Positions 53,676-62,611 of a stretch of 64,000 nt of DNA are shown here, piece after piece. This DNA comes from Acidiluteibacter sp963716125 (GTDB taxonomy: Bacteria > Bacteroidota > Bacteroidia > Flavobacteriales_E > Vicingaceae). Position 1 is the first letter of the stretch. Every line of letters begins with the position of its first letter. The notes under the pieces are model-generated. The model worked only from the letters and a program-made list of their open reading frames with translations. It searched no databases and had not been told where the DNA came from. The DNA lies in the NCBI GenBank assembly GCA_963716125.1, contig OY970294.1, positions 496,001-560,000 on the forward strand. The letters run 5' to 3'. The translations under genes were made by a program, and so were the position numbers.

Positions 53676-55694
53676 ATGAAGTCAATATTTACATTTTTTC
53701 TGTTTTTCATCTATATCCATCAAGCCAGTTTTGCTCAAGATGGATCTAAGAAGAAAACCTATTCTAGAGCTCAAAATGGAGCTGAATATATTATTGAGGC
53801 AGAAAAACTGTCATCATCAAATCCTGCTAAGTCTATTGAGTTATTACAGCAAGCTTTAGAAATAGCGATTACAACAAAAGACTATTATACAGAGGGTGAA
53901 TCTTACGCTCTATTAGGAAAAATCAATACCAATGCGCAACAATATGATTTGGCAATTAATTATTATAAAAAAGCCAAAACAGCCTTTAAAAAAGGCAATT
54001 ATGATCGCAAATTATTTCTTGTAGATACTGCATTAGCCAATGCTTTAAAAGAAAATAAGCAATATGAGGAAGCACTTAGTTTGTACGATATTTTATTAAA
54101 TCGTGCGATAAATGAAAAAAATATTGAGAACCAGATAAGTGTTTACAGAGCTAAAGCTGAAATACTTAAAAAGACATTTGAGTTTAACAATGCTTTGAAT
54201 AATTTGAAAATAGCAGAACGGCTTGCAAAAAATCTAAAATCGGGTGAAAATATAGGTGCTGCTATTAAATTAGAAATAGGAGAAATTTATGAAAAGCAGT
54301 CGAAAAATCAACAAGCACTAAAAGAATACAATGCATCTGAACAAATTTCTCTTTCTCAAAATGATAAGCAAGGCGTACTCAACTCTTATTCAAAACAAAG
54401 TAAGCTATTAGAAAAAGAAGGGAGAAAAAAAGAAGCAGTAGATAATCAGCTAAAGAGTTTAAATTATTTGAATCAGGGGAATACTGCATCCTATGAATTA
54501 GATGAACCTGCTGAAGAAGCTGAAATGGCAGAAGTAGTTGAAATGAAATCAAATAAAGTATTAGATAAATCTAGAGCTGAAAGTCAATTAAATATAGAGA
54601 TAGGAAGGAATTATATTGATTTGAATAAAAGTGAAACAGCCATTGGATACCTAAAAGATGCGATAAATATCTCTTCAAATAGTGGAGCATTAGAGGAGCA
54701 AAAGGATGCTTATGGCTTGCTATCTGATGCTTATTCTAGAATTGGAAAATTTACCGAAGCTTTAGAAACGTATAAAAGTTACGTTGGCTTGGTGGATTCT
54801 ATTTATCAACTAAAAGAAGCACAAATTACGGCAAGTTTAGAACTAAGTAAGGAGTTAGGACAGCGGTTGCAAAGGATTAATAGTTTAGAAACAGATAAGG
54901 AACTGCAAGAGAAAACGATTGAGTTATTGGAGAGCCAAAGAGTAGTGGATGAAGAAAGCAATAAACGTTTAAAGGTCATTCTTTATTCACTGTCTATCGG
55001 TCTGATTTTATTGTTGTTTTTGCTTTATTTTATGCATAGAAATTCGAAACAAAAACGCATGACCAATCAACTATTGGCACTTAAAAATTTAAGGACTCAA
55101 ATGAATCCTCATTTTATTTTTAATGCGTTGAATTCTGTCAATAATTTTATTTCTCAAAGTGATGAACGGTCTGCAAATCGTTATTTATCAGATTTTTCTA
55201 GATTGATGCGGTTAGTTTTAGAAAATTCAGAACATGACTTTATCCCACTTTCAAAAGAGTTGGAAATATTGAATTTATACATCGGTTTAGAGCATTCAAG
55301 GTTTAGTGAAAAGTTCGATTACCAAATTGATATTGATCCTGATTTGGAGATAGAGAATTATCAGATTCCACCAATGATAGTTCAGCCTTATTTAGAAAAT
55401 GCTGTTTGGCATGGATTAAGGTATCTAGATGGAAAAGGTAATTTGAATTTGCGAATTGATAAACATCAAGGAGCGTTAAGAATTATAGTTGAAGATGATG
55501 GAATCGGAAGGTTGAAATCCAAGGAAACTAAGACTAAAAATCAAAAAAGTAATCAGTCAACCGCAATGAAAAACATTTCAGAGCGTTTAAAAATAATTAA
55601 TGGTTTACATCAATCTCAAGTGAGTGTCAATATTAGTGATTTAAAAGCAGATGGTAGCGGAACTAAAGTAGAAATACGCGTAGTAGAAAAATAG
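53676..55694 (+). CDS. LytS-type sensor histidine kinase with TPR sensor region
   Basis: The ATG at 53676 gives the signal sequence MKSIFTFFLFFIYIHQASFA; an ORF reaches 53637. The 672-residue protein has periplasmic TPR repeats (about 40-400), a coiled coil, one membrane helix (VILYSLSIGLILLLFLLYFM), then a His_kinase domain with the phospho-acceptor region QMNPHFIFNALNSV and a HATPase with LENAVWHG and DDGIGRL. Its partner response regulator starts three bases after the stop. TPR input suggests it senses a protein or assembly state. Confidence 0.92.
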   Translation: MKSIFTFFLFFIYIHQASFAQDGSKKKTYSRAQNGAEYIIEAEKLSSSNPAKSIELLQQALEIAITTKDYYTEGESYALLGKINTNAQQYDLAINYYKKAKTAFKKGNYDRKLFLVDTALANALKENKQYEEALSLYDILLNRAINEKNIENQISVYRAKAEILKKTFEFNNALNNLKIAERLAKNLKSGENIGAAIKLEIGEIYEKQSKNQQALKEYNASEQISLSQNDKQGVLNSYSKQSKLLEKEGRKKEAVDNQLKSLNYLNQGNTASYELDEPAEEAEMAEVVEMKSNKVLDKSRAESQLNIEIGRNYIDLNKSETAIGYLKDAINISSNSGALEEQKDAYGLLSDAYSRIGKFTEALETYKSYVGLVDSIYQLKEAQITASLELSKELGQRLQRINSLETDKELQEKTIELLESQRVVDEESNKRLKVILYSLSIGLILLLFLLYFMHRNSKQKRMTNQLLALKNLRTQMNPHFIFNALNSVNNFISQSDERSANRYLSDFSRLMRLVLENSEHDFIPLSKELEILNLYIGLEHSRFSEKFDYQIDIDPDLEIENYQIPPMIVQPYLENAVWHGLRYLDGKGNLNLRIDKHQGALRIIVEDDGIGRLKSKETKTKNQKSNQSTAMKNISERLKIINGLHQSQVSVNISDLKADGSGTKVEIRVVEK

Positions 55695-55697
55695 AAG

Positions 55698-56444
55698 ATG
55701 GAAAAGATAAAGGCTATAATTGTTGAAGATGAACGTGCTAGTAGAGAAGCGCTGACCAACTATTTGACAAAATATTGTCCTGATGTTCAATTGTTGGATG
55801 CCGTAGGATCTGTAAAAGAAGGTTTAGAAAGCATCAAAACCCACCAACCCAATCTTGTTTTTTTAGATGTAGAAATGCCTTATGGCAATGCATTTGATTT
55901 GTTAGAAGCGGTAGAAGAAGTAAATTTTGAGACCATATTTGTAACGGCATTTAGCCATTATGCGATGAAGGCATTAAATGTATCTGCCTCTTATTATTTA
56001 TTGAAACCTATAAATATTGATGAGTTGATTCAAGCGGTGCAGAAGGTGAAAGAAAACTTATCTTCATCTAATTGGCCGAATCACACAAGTATTTTAGTGG
56101 AAAATATTCACAAACAACACAAACAGAATCATAAAATAGTATTGCCTTTAATTGATGGTTTTGAAGTGGTAAAAGTAAAGGAAATAGTACGCTGCAACGC
56201 TGAGGATAACTATACCTGTTTTTATCTAACAGATGGCACAAAACGTTTAATCTGCAAAACATTGAAGTTCTATGAAGAGCTATTAAGTGACTTTGATTTT
56301 ATACGCGTTCACAAATCTCATTTAGTCAATTTCCATCATATTACTAAATACCACAAAGGAAAAGGCGGAGAACTAAGCCTTTCAGATGGTTCTATGGTAG
56401 ATGTTGCCCCTTCAAGGAAGAAGGATTTGTTGGGGTATTTTTAA
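55698..56444 (+). CDS. LytTR-family response regulator
   Basis: A 248-residue protein with a receiver domain (IIVEDERASREALTNYL, phospho-Asp in LVFLDVEMPYG, Thr in FVTAFSHYA, Lys in LLKPINID) and a C-terminal LytTR DNA-binding domain (IVRCNAEDNYTCFYLTDG, FIRVHKSHLVNFHHI). It pairs with the preceding LytS-like kinase. Targets are unknown; nearby lipoprotein, beta-barrel and vWA genes are candidates. Confidence 0.95.
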   Translation: MEKIKAIIVEDERASREALTNYLTKYCPDVQLLDAVGSVKEGLESIKTHQPNLVFLDVEMPYGNAFDLLEAVEEVNFETIFVTAFSHYAMKALNVSASYYLLKPINIDELIQAVQKVKENLSSSNWPNHTSILVENIHKQHKQNHKIVLPLIDGFEVVKVKEIVRCNAEDNYTCFYLTDGTKRLICKTLKFYEELLSDFDFIRVHKSHLVNFHHITKYHKGKGGELSLSDGSMVDVAPSRKKDLLGYF

Positions 56445-56523
56445 TTTGAATTGTTTTTTTTTCAGATCTTTTAGAACAAACAAATAATAAGATTATCCGC
56501 TCACACTAAAAAATAAATACACA

Positions 56524-56554
56524 AAAAAAGGCTGTCCTAATGAACAGCCTTTTG
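56524..56554 (-). terminator. Intrinsic terminator of the beta-barrel gene
   Basis: The 10-bp stem AAAAGGCTGT / ACAGCCTTTT with an eight-base loop has a T-run on the minus strand, 20 bases after the stop at 56575. It may also work weakly for the LytT gene on the plus strand. Confidence 0.85.
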
Positions 56555-56574
56555 TAATAAATTTTATTAACTAC

Positions 56575-57456
56575 CTAGAAATAAACACTTAAATTAAAGG
56601 TTCCTAATTGAGATGTTTGAAAGGAAGTACTATTAGGAATCAATTTTGATTCAACTGTATAAACTCTTCCTAGCTCATAGGTTTCATATGTTCCCATTTG
56701 TTCTGAAGTAAAACTCCCATAAATAAATAGGTTAAACTCAGCTCCAATAGAAATATTTCTTGTAATAAAAAAATCTGCTCCTGCATATAATCCTGTACCA
56801 TAATGGATTGTATTTCCACCTTTAGTATCTAAAGTTCTTTGAGTTGCATTTATAACGGTGCTACGACTGAAATCATAAGTTGTAGGAGTTTGATTAGTTA
56901 AACTAAAAGCATTACCATACGTGTAGGTTGCTTTTTGGTGAATATAGGCTGCAAATACTTCTGCACCTCCATAACCTTGCATTCTCCATAAATTTTTTCG
57001 TTTTTCTAATCCTATACCCAACTCATAACGACTGTTACGTCGTTTAAATTCATCTACCGTTTTTTCATATAATAATGGATCGTTATTAAACGGATTGCCA
57101 ATATTTGCAACATCATCATAAACGAAACGACGGCTCGTAGAATTATTTACACCTATACCGAGTCTTATTCTTGTAGCAACATTGTCAGTTAAAAAGTACC
57201 TACCATATATTGTAGGGTTAACTGATACTGCTGTGGATGATGGATCAACCATACTATTTGAAGGAAAATTAGTTCTACCGTTAGAACTAAAACTATTTCC
57301 TATAAATTTAATCATGTTGGACATGTCTAATCCCAAAGAAAAATTACCTGCTTTTGGAAACAATTCTGAATGATCTTTCTTAACTTCTTGTTCTTGACCA
57401 ATTAGCATTGGTGATATTAACAATAGAGATAGACATACTGTAATAAACTTTTTCAT
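56575..57456 (-). CDS. Outer-membrane beta-barrel protein
   Basis: A 293-residue protein with a signal peptide (CLSLLLISPMLIGQ) and alternating hydrophobic strands (FSLGLDMSNMIKF, TIYGRYFLTDNVATRIRLGI, RYELGIGLEKRKNL, ISIGAEFNLFIYG). It ends in LGTFNLSVYF, an aromatic C-terminus recognised by the BAM machinery. Eight to ten strands are likely. Function unknown. It follows the lipoprotein gene by 38 bases, so they form an operon. Confidence 0.82.
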   Translation of the reverse strand: MKKFITVCLSLLLISPMLIGQEQEVKKDHSELFPKAGNFSLGLDMSNMIKFIGNSFSSNGRTNFPSNSMVDPSSTAVSVNPTIYGRYFLTDNVATRIRLGIGVNNSTSRRFVYDDVANIGNPFNNDPLLYEKTVDEFKRRNSRYELGIGLEKRKNLWRMQGYGGAEVFAAYIHQKATYTYGNAFSLTNQTPTTYDFSRSTVINATQRTLDTKGGNTIHYGTGLYAGADFFITRNISIGAEFNLFIYGSFTSEQMGTYETYELGRVYTVESKLIPNSTSFQTSQLGTFNLSVYF

Positions 57457-57494
57457 CTTTATTTTATTTACTTATATATTAATTAAAAAGTTAA

Positions 57495-58415
57495 TTAGTC
57501 TAAATCTCTTACAAAAGAACCTTGAACATATTCATGCTCTTTGTTTTCATAATCTACGAAATATAAATTATCGCTAACATTTAAGTCATAAACGTATAAA
57601 TAGCGCTCATTTAAAATAATATTTTCTAATTGAAGAATTTCTTGACTAGAAAGTTCAATAGACGCTGTACCATATTTAACTAATGGGATATCAATACTAT
57701 ACATTCCATTGCTTGTGGTGGTAACCGTTTTAGTTTCTTTGTATTCTTTATCTCCAAATTCATTTCTAGAAACAATTTTTACTCGAATAACCGTTCCGGC
57801 AGGAACAGAAGCAAATATAGCTGTGTCTGGTTGATTAACTCCTGCTCTAATTCTATATGCATATGAAAGGCTACCCTCATACTTTATCGAAGTAGTTGGG
57901 ATAAAGCTATCTGAATTTGGATCAGTTGATGTGGCTTGATATTCTAATGAACCAAGGTCTATCAACTCATTAGAATTACCTGTTCCTAAACCTGAAATTG
58001 TTTTGTTAGTTAATTCGAACAATGAGGTTACTTTAGAAGTATCTGTTACTCCTACTTCCTCAATTACTGTTGAAGTAAAACTTTCAAAAGAAAACGTGGC
58101 GCTCACCCCTTTTGATACTATAGGAACATCTATAGAGAATTTACCATTCGCATCTACAGTTGTTTTAATAATGTATTTTTCACCAGAGTTGTTACTTGAG
58201 TTATAATTTGAAATAGGTATTGAAACCGTAACTGATAATCCTTGTGGTGCATTTTCTAACGAATTATTCGTTTTATCTAATTCTGCATAGACATCACCAA
58301 CTACAGTAACTTTTGCTAATGAAGAAATATTTAGTGGTTCAGAAACTTCATATTTTTCACATGAAGTAAAAGTAAACACCGGAATTGCTGCTAAATAAAG
58401 AAGTAATTTTTTCAT
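57495..58415 (-). CDS. Lipoprotein with repeated Ig-like/carboxypeptidase-regulatory-like domains
   Basis: The start at 58415 (MKKLLLYLAAIPVFTFTSC) gives a lipobox; an upstream ATG at 58421 adds two residues. Two repeats of about 115 residues are visible. Each has a VxGxVYAxL-like or RVKIVSRN strand and the phrase VDANGKFSIDVPIVSKGVSA or TTSNGMYSIDIPLVKYGTAS, the pattern of surface-exposed carboxypeptidase-regulatory-like beta-sandwiches. It is the first gene of a two-gene operon with the beta-barrel protein, which it may accompany at the outer membrane. Confidence 0.72.
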   Translation of the reverse strand: MKKLLLYLAAIPVFTFTSCEKYEVSEPLNISSLAKVTVVGDVYAELDKTNNSLENAPQGLSVTVSIPISNYNSSNNSGEKYIIKTTVDANGKFSIDVPIVSKGVSATFSFESFTSTVIEEVGVTDTSKVTSLFELTNKTISGLGTGNSNELIDLGSLEYQATSTDPNSDSFIPTTSIKYEGSLSYAYRIRAGVNQPDTAIFASVPAGTVIRVKIVSRNEFGDKEYKETKTVTTTSNGMYSIDIPLVKYGTASIELSSQEILQLENIILNERYLYVYDLNVSDNLYFVDYENKEHEYVQGSFVRDLD

Positions 58416-58620
58416 ATACATTTAATATTTTTTGGCAAATATATAAAGATTGATTCATTTACCAAGCATTAATTTAAATTAGAGTATCTGTACCGCCCTT
58501 AAAGTCAATTTGAGATACGGAATTCGAACATTTTAAATCAATAAAAATTAAAGATTCTAATACGTACAAGATTAGACTTATTGCTTTAGGCACTTAATAA
58601 ATTCCAATAAATGCTTATAA

Positions 58621-58677
58621 GTTAGCGCGGACGTCCTCGTCCGTGAAAACAATGACCTGAGGACTTTTAGTCCGTAT
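58621..58677. repeat. REP-like double hairpin, copy 1
   Basis: GTTAGCGCGGACGTCCTCGT starts a block with hairpin CGGACG / CGTCCG and a second hairpin GGACTTTTAGTCC, joined by ACAATGACCTGA. A diverged copy lies at 62045-62098. The rest of the 58422-58815 spacer shows nothing definite. Confidence 0.6.
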
Positions 58678-58816
58678 GCAAGAAATCAATTGGATAGAAT
58701 AAGTAATTTCATTTAGAAATAGAAAGTTAGAAAATTCAAATTCGTATTTACTGAAATTTGATTAGTTTTCATCCATGAAATCCTCCTACATTCTTCTCAT
58801 ACTTTCAATTTCTATT

Positions 58817-58870
58817 AACTATAAAGTTGATTTATTTTAATTTAAAAGCAATTATGTAAACTTTATAGTT
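58817..58870 (+). promoter_or_regulatory. Probable autoregulatory operator of the MqsR/Panacea-like module
   Basis: AACTATAAAGTT (58817-58828) and AACTTTATAGTT (58859-58870) are exact reverse complements. Each is itself an AACT-N4-AGTT palindrome, and their centres are 42 bases apart, four DNA turns. They lie 46 bases before the module start, where antitoxins of this type usually bind to repress their own promoter. Confidence 0.65.
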
Positions 58871-58915
58871 GATTGATGATATTTATAACTATCTTTACAT
58901 AACCAAATGATTTTT

Positions 58916-59269
58916 ATGAGCACTGAAAAAGAAATCTCAACATTTTTAAAGGAATTTAAGGAGAAAATGAGATTTTGGGATATTCTTTTTTGAGATGAAA
59001 GAGGTAAAAACACAAAAGCCCTTATTGATTTGGAACTTCGTCCAATTGATCGGAAATCTGTATTGGAAGCATTAAAGATTGAGGATTATAGTCAAGGTCC
59101 AATCGAAGAAAAGCTTTATGGAAGTTCTGATATGTGGGTTTTTGGGAAAACGATAAAGAAAAGAGAAGTTTATATTAAAATAACTATTGGAGCTCATGGA
59201 AGTAGTGTTATATGTATATCCTTTCATTTAGCTGATTTTAAAATGCAATATCCTTTAAAATTAAAGATT
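58916..59269 (+). pseudogene. MqsR-like toxin, interrupted by TGA at codon 26
   Basis: From the ATG at 58916 the protein reads MSTEKEISTFLKEFKEKM then RFWDILF, stop TGA (58991-58993), then DERGKNTKALIDLELRPIDR and continues with LYGSSDMWVFGKTIKKREVY, IKITIG and VICISFH. The last part resembles the VYLKITV...LIVSF core of MqsR mRNA interferases. The stop sits where related proteins have Arg (CGA to TGA). No stop follows before the antitoxin part, so the two halves share one open frame. A toxin without its N-terminus is expected to be inactive. Confidence 0.7.
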
Positions 59270-60274
59270 ACGAAAAGTCCAATTACAGGTAATGAAATGA
59301 TTTTGACAAAGGAAAAAAGGTCAATAAATTTTAGAAAAGTATCATTTCAAGTTATTTTTCATTATTTCAGATGTGAAGATAGTGGAGAGCAATTTACAAC
59401 AGATACATTAGATGAGTTGAATATGAATCAGGTATATAATCAATACCGTGATTTATTTAATATTCCCTTTCCTGATGAAATTATTAGAATACGTGAAAAG
59501 TATTATTTGCCGGCCACCAAAATGTCTGTTATATTAGGTTTTGGTACAAATAGTTACCGACAATATGAGTCTGGAGAGATGCCAAGTGTTTCTAATGCTA
59601 GACTAATACAAATGATTGATGATCCCAAAAAATTTATTGCATTAGTAGAATTGTGTGATTTATTGGATTCTAAAATGAAATTAAAATACATTAATGTAGC
59701 ACAAAGTATTGTTGAAGATAGAAAACGTAATATCTTTAAGTTTAACTTAAAAGAATATCTGTTAGGAGAGCATTTAGCAGATGTTTACTCCGGTTATAGA
59801 AATCCAAATTTTGAAAAGTTCACTGAAATGGTCGTGTTTTTTTCTGAAAAAATAGAACCTTATAAAACAAAAATGAATAAGCTTTTATTTTATGCAGATT
59901 TTTTAATGTTTAAGCAAAGTTGCTTTTCAATGAGTGGGGTAAGGTACAGAGCGATAGAGATGGGTCCTGTTCCAAATAATTTTCAAAGTATATTTGAATA
60001 TTTAGCTAATAATGATATTATTGACATTTGTTATACTCAATTTCCTAAAGGTTATACTGGGGAACAATTTAAAGCACGAAAAGAAAGAATCTTTAATTAT
60101 AAATTGTTCACAGAATTAGAGATGAGTGTCTTAAACAAAGTAGCAGAGGTTTTTAAAGAATCAAGTACAAATAGCATTATTGAAACAAGTCACTTGGAAG
60201 AGGCATGGAAAAAAAATGAAAAGAATAAAAATGTTATCAGTTATAATTTTGCTTTCGATTTAACCCAAATATAA
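59270..60274 (+). CDS. Antitoxin-like protein: MqsA-like N-part, XRE HTH and Panacea (SocA/DUF4065) domain
   Basis: In related modules the antitoxin begins MKSPITG; here the codon at 59270 is ACG, followed by KSPITGNEMILTKEKRS. Residues of about 70-130 form an HTH (PATKMSVILGFGTNSYRQYE, SGEMPSVSNARLI). Residues 190-334 form a Panacea domain (YKTKMNKLLFYADFLMFKQS, YRAIEMGPVPNNF), a neutralising domain paired with many toxins. True translation may begin at an internal ATG (59297) or from readthrough of the fused frame. The HTH should bind the palindromes at 58817 and 58859. Confidence 0.75.
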   Translation, partial: TKSPITGNEMILTKEKRSINFRKVSFQVIFHYFRCEDSGEQFTTDTLDELNMNQVYNQYRDLFNIPFPDEIIRIREKYYLPATKMSVILGFGTNSYRQYESGEMPSVSNARLIQMIDDPKKFIALVELCDLLDSKMKLKYINVAQSIVEDRKRNIFKFNLKEYLLGEHLADVYSGYRNPNFEKFTEMVVFFSEKIEPYKTKMNKLLFYADFLMFKQSCFSMSGVRYRAIEMGPVPNNFQSIFEYLANNDIIDICYTQFPKGYTGEQFKARKERIFNYKLFTELEMSVLNKVAEVFKESSTNSIIETSHLEEAWKKNEKNKNVISYNFAFDLTQI

Positions 60275-60401
60275 AAATTATTTAAAAGTAATTGGATTAG
60301 ATAGATTTAACACCCTCGAGGAAAAAGGATTTGAGGAGTTATTTTTATGAAAAATAAAGTTCTATTAAACTAACCTACTTTTTGTGATTTTTTAATGGCA
60401 C

Positions 60402-60424
60402 TGATTTTAATTGTATTAAAATCA
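60402..60424. promoter_or_regulatory. Perfect 10-bp inverted repeat before the TPR gene
   Basis: TGATTTTAAT / ATTAAAATCA with a three-base centre lies 48 bases before the ATG at 60472. AT-rich and without a T-run, it may be an operator. Confidence 0.35.
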
Positions 60425-60471
60425 AATTAAAATAATGTCTATACTTACAGTAAGATATAAATCAAACTACT

Positions 60472-61368
60472 ATGAATAAATTATATGTAATAATTGGAGT
60501 CTTATTGTTAGTTGCAAGCAGTCAACTTAGCTTGGCTCAAAATGCAAAACACTCAGATAATGAGGAGTTAAAAATAATGTATGTGAATGATCAATCAGAT
60601 AGAAGAACAGATAATATTGATTGGAAAATAGTTTCTGAAAAAGACAGAACTAGAGAAGCTAGAGTAGATGAAATGGCAAAAGAAGATTTGCTAAAAACTT
60701 CTACTGATTATTATAATGCGGCTATGATTTATCAGCATGGTAACGATACTATTTCTTCTAGAAAGGCGGTACAAATGATGCGAAAAGCAATAGAATTGGA
60801 TAGTACAAGAAACAAATGGTTATTAGCAGCTGCAATTGATCGAGATTTAATGCGAAGAAAAGAGGCACAGATTTACGGAACGCAATATATTAATTCTGGG
60901 CAAGAGGCTTCTTGGGCATTGTATAAAATAGACACCACCAAAATAACTGACAAAGAACGAATGGAGTATGGTGTGGAAACTTTAGTTCAGCAAAGAGAAA
61001 AAGAGAAAAAAATGAATAAAAAGAAGCTTTCTGAAATGATGGACGAAGGAAAAAGTATTTCAGAGATACTTGAATTTTTAAAAGAGGAGGAGTTGTATAA
61101 GTCTGAATACGACCTCTCTGAAAGTGCTATTAATCAGTTTGGCTATCAATTATTAAAAAAAGGAAGAAAAGAGGATGCTCTTATGGTTTTTCAAACCAAT
61201 GTAGAACTTTATCCTGAAGGATATAATACTTATGATAGTCTAGGAGATGCTTTATTAAAAATGGATAAGCAAGATGAGGGATTAGAAGCCTATAAAAAAT
61301 CATTGGAATTGAATCCTGAAAATAAGAATGCCGAAATTATTTTGTTGAAGTTTGGGAGTAAAAAGTAA
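60472..61368 (+). CDS. Secreted TPR protein
   Basis: A 298-residue protein with a signal peptide (MNKLYVIIGVLLLVASSQLS). A middle region YYNAAMIYQHGNDTISSRKA and LMRRKEAQIYGTQYI is helical. At the C-terminus a classical TPR pair is seen (ALMVFQTNVELYPEGYNTYD, LEAYKKSLELNPENKN). The protein probably acts as an interaction scaffold in the periplasm. It stands alone between two toxin-antitoxin modules. Confidence 0.75.
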   Translation: MNKLYVIIGVLLLVASSQLSLAQNAKHSDNEELKIMYVNDQSDRRTDNIDWKIVSEKDRTREARVDEMAKEDLLKTSTDYYNAAMIYQHGNDTISSRKAVQMMRKAIELDSTRNKWLLAAAIDRDLMRRKEAQIYGTQYINSGQEASWALYKIDTTKITDKERMEYGVETLVQQREKEKKMNKKKLSEMMDEGKSISEILEFLKEEELYKSEYDLSESAINQFGYQLLKKGRKEDALMVFQTNVELYPEGYNTYDSLGDALLKMDKQDEGLEAYKKSLELNPENKNAEIILLKFGSKK

Positions 61369-61491
61369 ATGGAGATTAACTTATAGGGATTAAACAGATT
61401 GGTAATATTGGCTTTCCTTAATACTTTATATAGTTCTTGGATTAATTTGCTATTGATTTAAAATTGGTGTAAATTTACATCAAAAAAAGAA

Positions 61492-61731
61492 ATGGCAAGA
61501 CAAAGTATTTCATTTACAGAACCAAATGATGAATGGTTAAAAACGCAGGTAAATAATAAAGAATATTCTAGTAAGAGTGAATTAATCAATGATTTAGTGA
61601 GACAGGCTAGAGGTCAACAAGCTCAAATTGATTGGATAGCTTCTAAGTTAGAAGCAGCAGAAAAAAGCGGATTTGTGAATCAAAGTAAAGAAGAGATTTT
61701 AGCAGAATTTAAAGCTGAAATTAGTGTTTAA
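61492..61731 (+). CDS. ParD-like (CC2985-type) antitoxin
   Basis: A 79-residue protein beginning ARQSISFTEPNDEWLKTQV, a ribbon-helix-helix N-terminus, followed by YSSKSELINDLVRQAR and an acidic C-terminal helix (SKEEILAEFKAEISV) that would bind the toxin. It overlaps the toxin gene by eight bases and probably represses the shared promoter (TAAATTTA-like box at 61470). Confidence 0.88.
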   Translation: MARQSISFTEPNDEWLKTQVNNKEYSSKSELINDLVRQARGQQAQIDWIASKLEAAEKSGFVNQSKEEILAEFKAEISV

Positions 61732-62011
61732 TTATAAAATTAGTAGCAAAGCAAAAGAAGATTTAAGAAGAATTTATACGTATGGAGTATCCAAATTTGG
61801 GATAAAACAAGCAGATAAATATTTTAATACATTTTTTGAATATTTTGATATAATTGCCAAACGTCCTTATTCATTTGAATCTGTTGATTTTATAAAAAAA
61901 GGGTATAGACGTTGTGTCTGTGGTTCGGACAGTATTTACTATAGAATTAATAATGGAATAGTTGAGGTAATGGCAATTATCGGAAGACAAGACTTGAGTC
62001 AAGTACTTTAG
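61724..62011 (+). CDS. ParE/RelE-family toxin
   Basis: A 95-residue protein with GTG start inside the antitoxin gene. Family features are FNYKISSKAKEDLRRIYTYG at the N-terminus, FEYFDIIAKRPYSF, and a C-terminal RCVCGSDSIYYRINNGIVEV, AIIGRQD, in the order of ParE toxins, which poison gyrase. The neighbouring ParD should neutralise it. Confidence 0.88.
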   Translation: MFNYKISSKAKEDLRRIYTYGVSKFGIKQADKYFNTFFEYFDIIAKRPYSFESVDFIKKGYRRCVCGSDSIYYRINNGIVEVMAIIGRQDLSQVL

Positions 62012-62044
62012 AAAAAATTACATATTAGTCTCCAATGAAATTCA

Positions 62045-62098
62045 GCTAGCACGAACCTCTTTGTGCGTCAAACAATTAACTGAGGACTTTTATTCCAA
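62045..62098. repeat. REP-like double hairpin, copy 2 (diverged)
   Basis: GCTAGCACGAACCTCTTTGT aligns with copy 1 at 58621, and ACTGAGGACTTTTATTCC with its second hairpin (CTGAGGACTTTTAGTCC). Both hairpins are weakened here, consistent with decay. Confidence 0.55.
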
Positions 62099-62154
62099 AT
62101 GTTAGATTAGGTAAATAAAAAACAGCATTTTAGAATAAATGCTATATTTGAATT

Positions 62155-62397
62155 ATGCCTACAGTTTTATTTATTTATGGTTATCGATTTTTCTTTTACA
62201 GCAATGAGCACTTACCAGTACATATTCATGTTGAAAAAGATAATAAAACTGCTAAATTTAATTTAGAAGGTTTTGAACCTAGCTTAGTTTATTCAAGAAG
62301 CTTTAATTCTTCTGAATTAAAAGAAATTCGTAAATTAGTGGATAATAATATAGAATTATTTAAAAATAAATGGGATGAGTATTTTAGAGATAAATAA
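62155..62397 (+). CDS. DUF4160-family protein (putative TA component)
   Basis: An 80-residue protein with the family core FIYGYRFFFYSNEHLPVHIH, in which the EHLPVHIHV histidines are the hallmark, followed by KDNKTAKFNLEGFEPSL. DUF4160 proteins occur with DUF2442 proteins and are suspected toxin-antitoxin pairs. The stop overlaps the next gene by 23 bases, so they are coupled. Confidence 0.88.
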   Translation: MPTVLFIYGYRFFFYSNEHLPVHIHVEKDNKTAKFNLEGFEPSLVYSRSFNSSELKEIRKLVDNNIELFKNKWDEYFRDK

Positions 62398-62611
62398 ATC
62401 AAAATTTGCTACTGATCTATCCTTTACAGATACAAAAATGATTGTTCTATTAGAAGATGGACGTGAACTTTCTGTTCCTTTAGAATGGTTTCAAAAGTTA
62501 CGAAATGCAACAAAAGAACAATTGGAAAAGTGGCGTTTTATCGGAAAGGGTGAAGGTATTCATTGGGAAGAATTAGATGAAGATATTTCAGTTGAACATT
62601 TATTAGATTAA
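62375..62611 (+). CDS. DUF2442-family protein (putative TA partner)
   Basis: A 78-residue protein with the DUF2442 pattern MIVLLEDGRELSVPLEWFQ and GKGEGIHWEELDEDISVEHL. The start ATG at 62375 lies inside the DUF4160 gene. The last bases of its stop codon touch the inverted repeat of the IS1595 element. Confidence 0.88.
   Translation: MSILEINKSKFATDLSFTDTKMIVLLEDGRELSVPLEWFQKLRNATKEQLEKWRFIGKGEGIHWEELDEDISVEHLLD

Noticed and set aside
58991..58993. Selenocysteine or recoded TGA in the MqsR-like toxin
   Set aside because: The position corresponds to Arg in related proteins, not Cys, and no selenocysteine genes or insertion element are seen. A CGA to TGA change is simpler.
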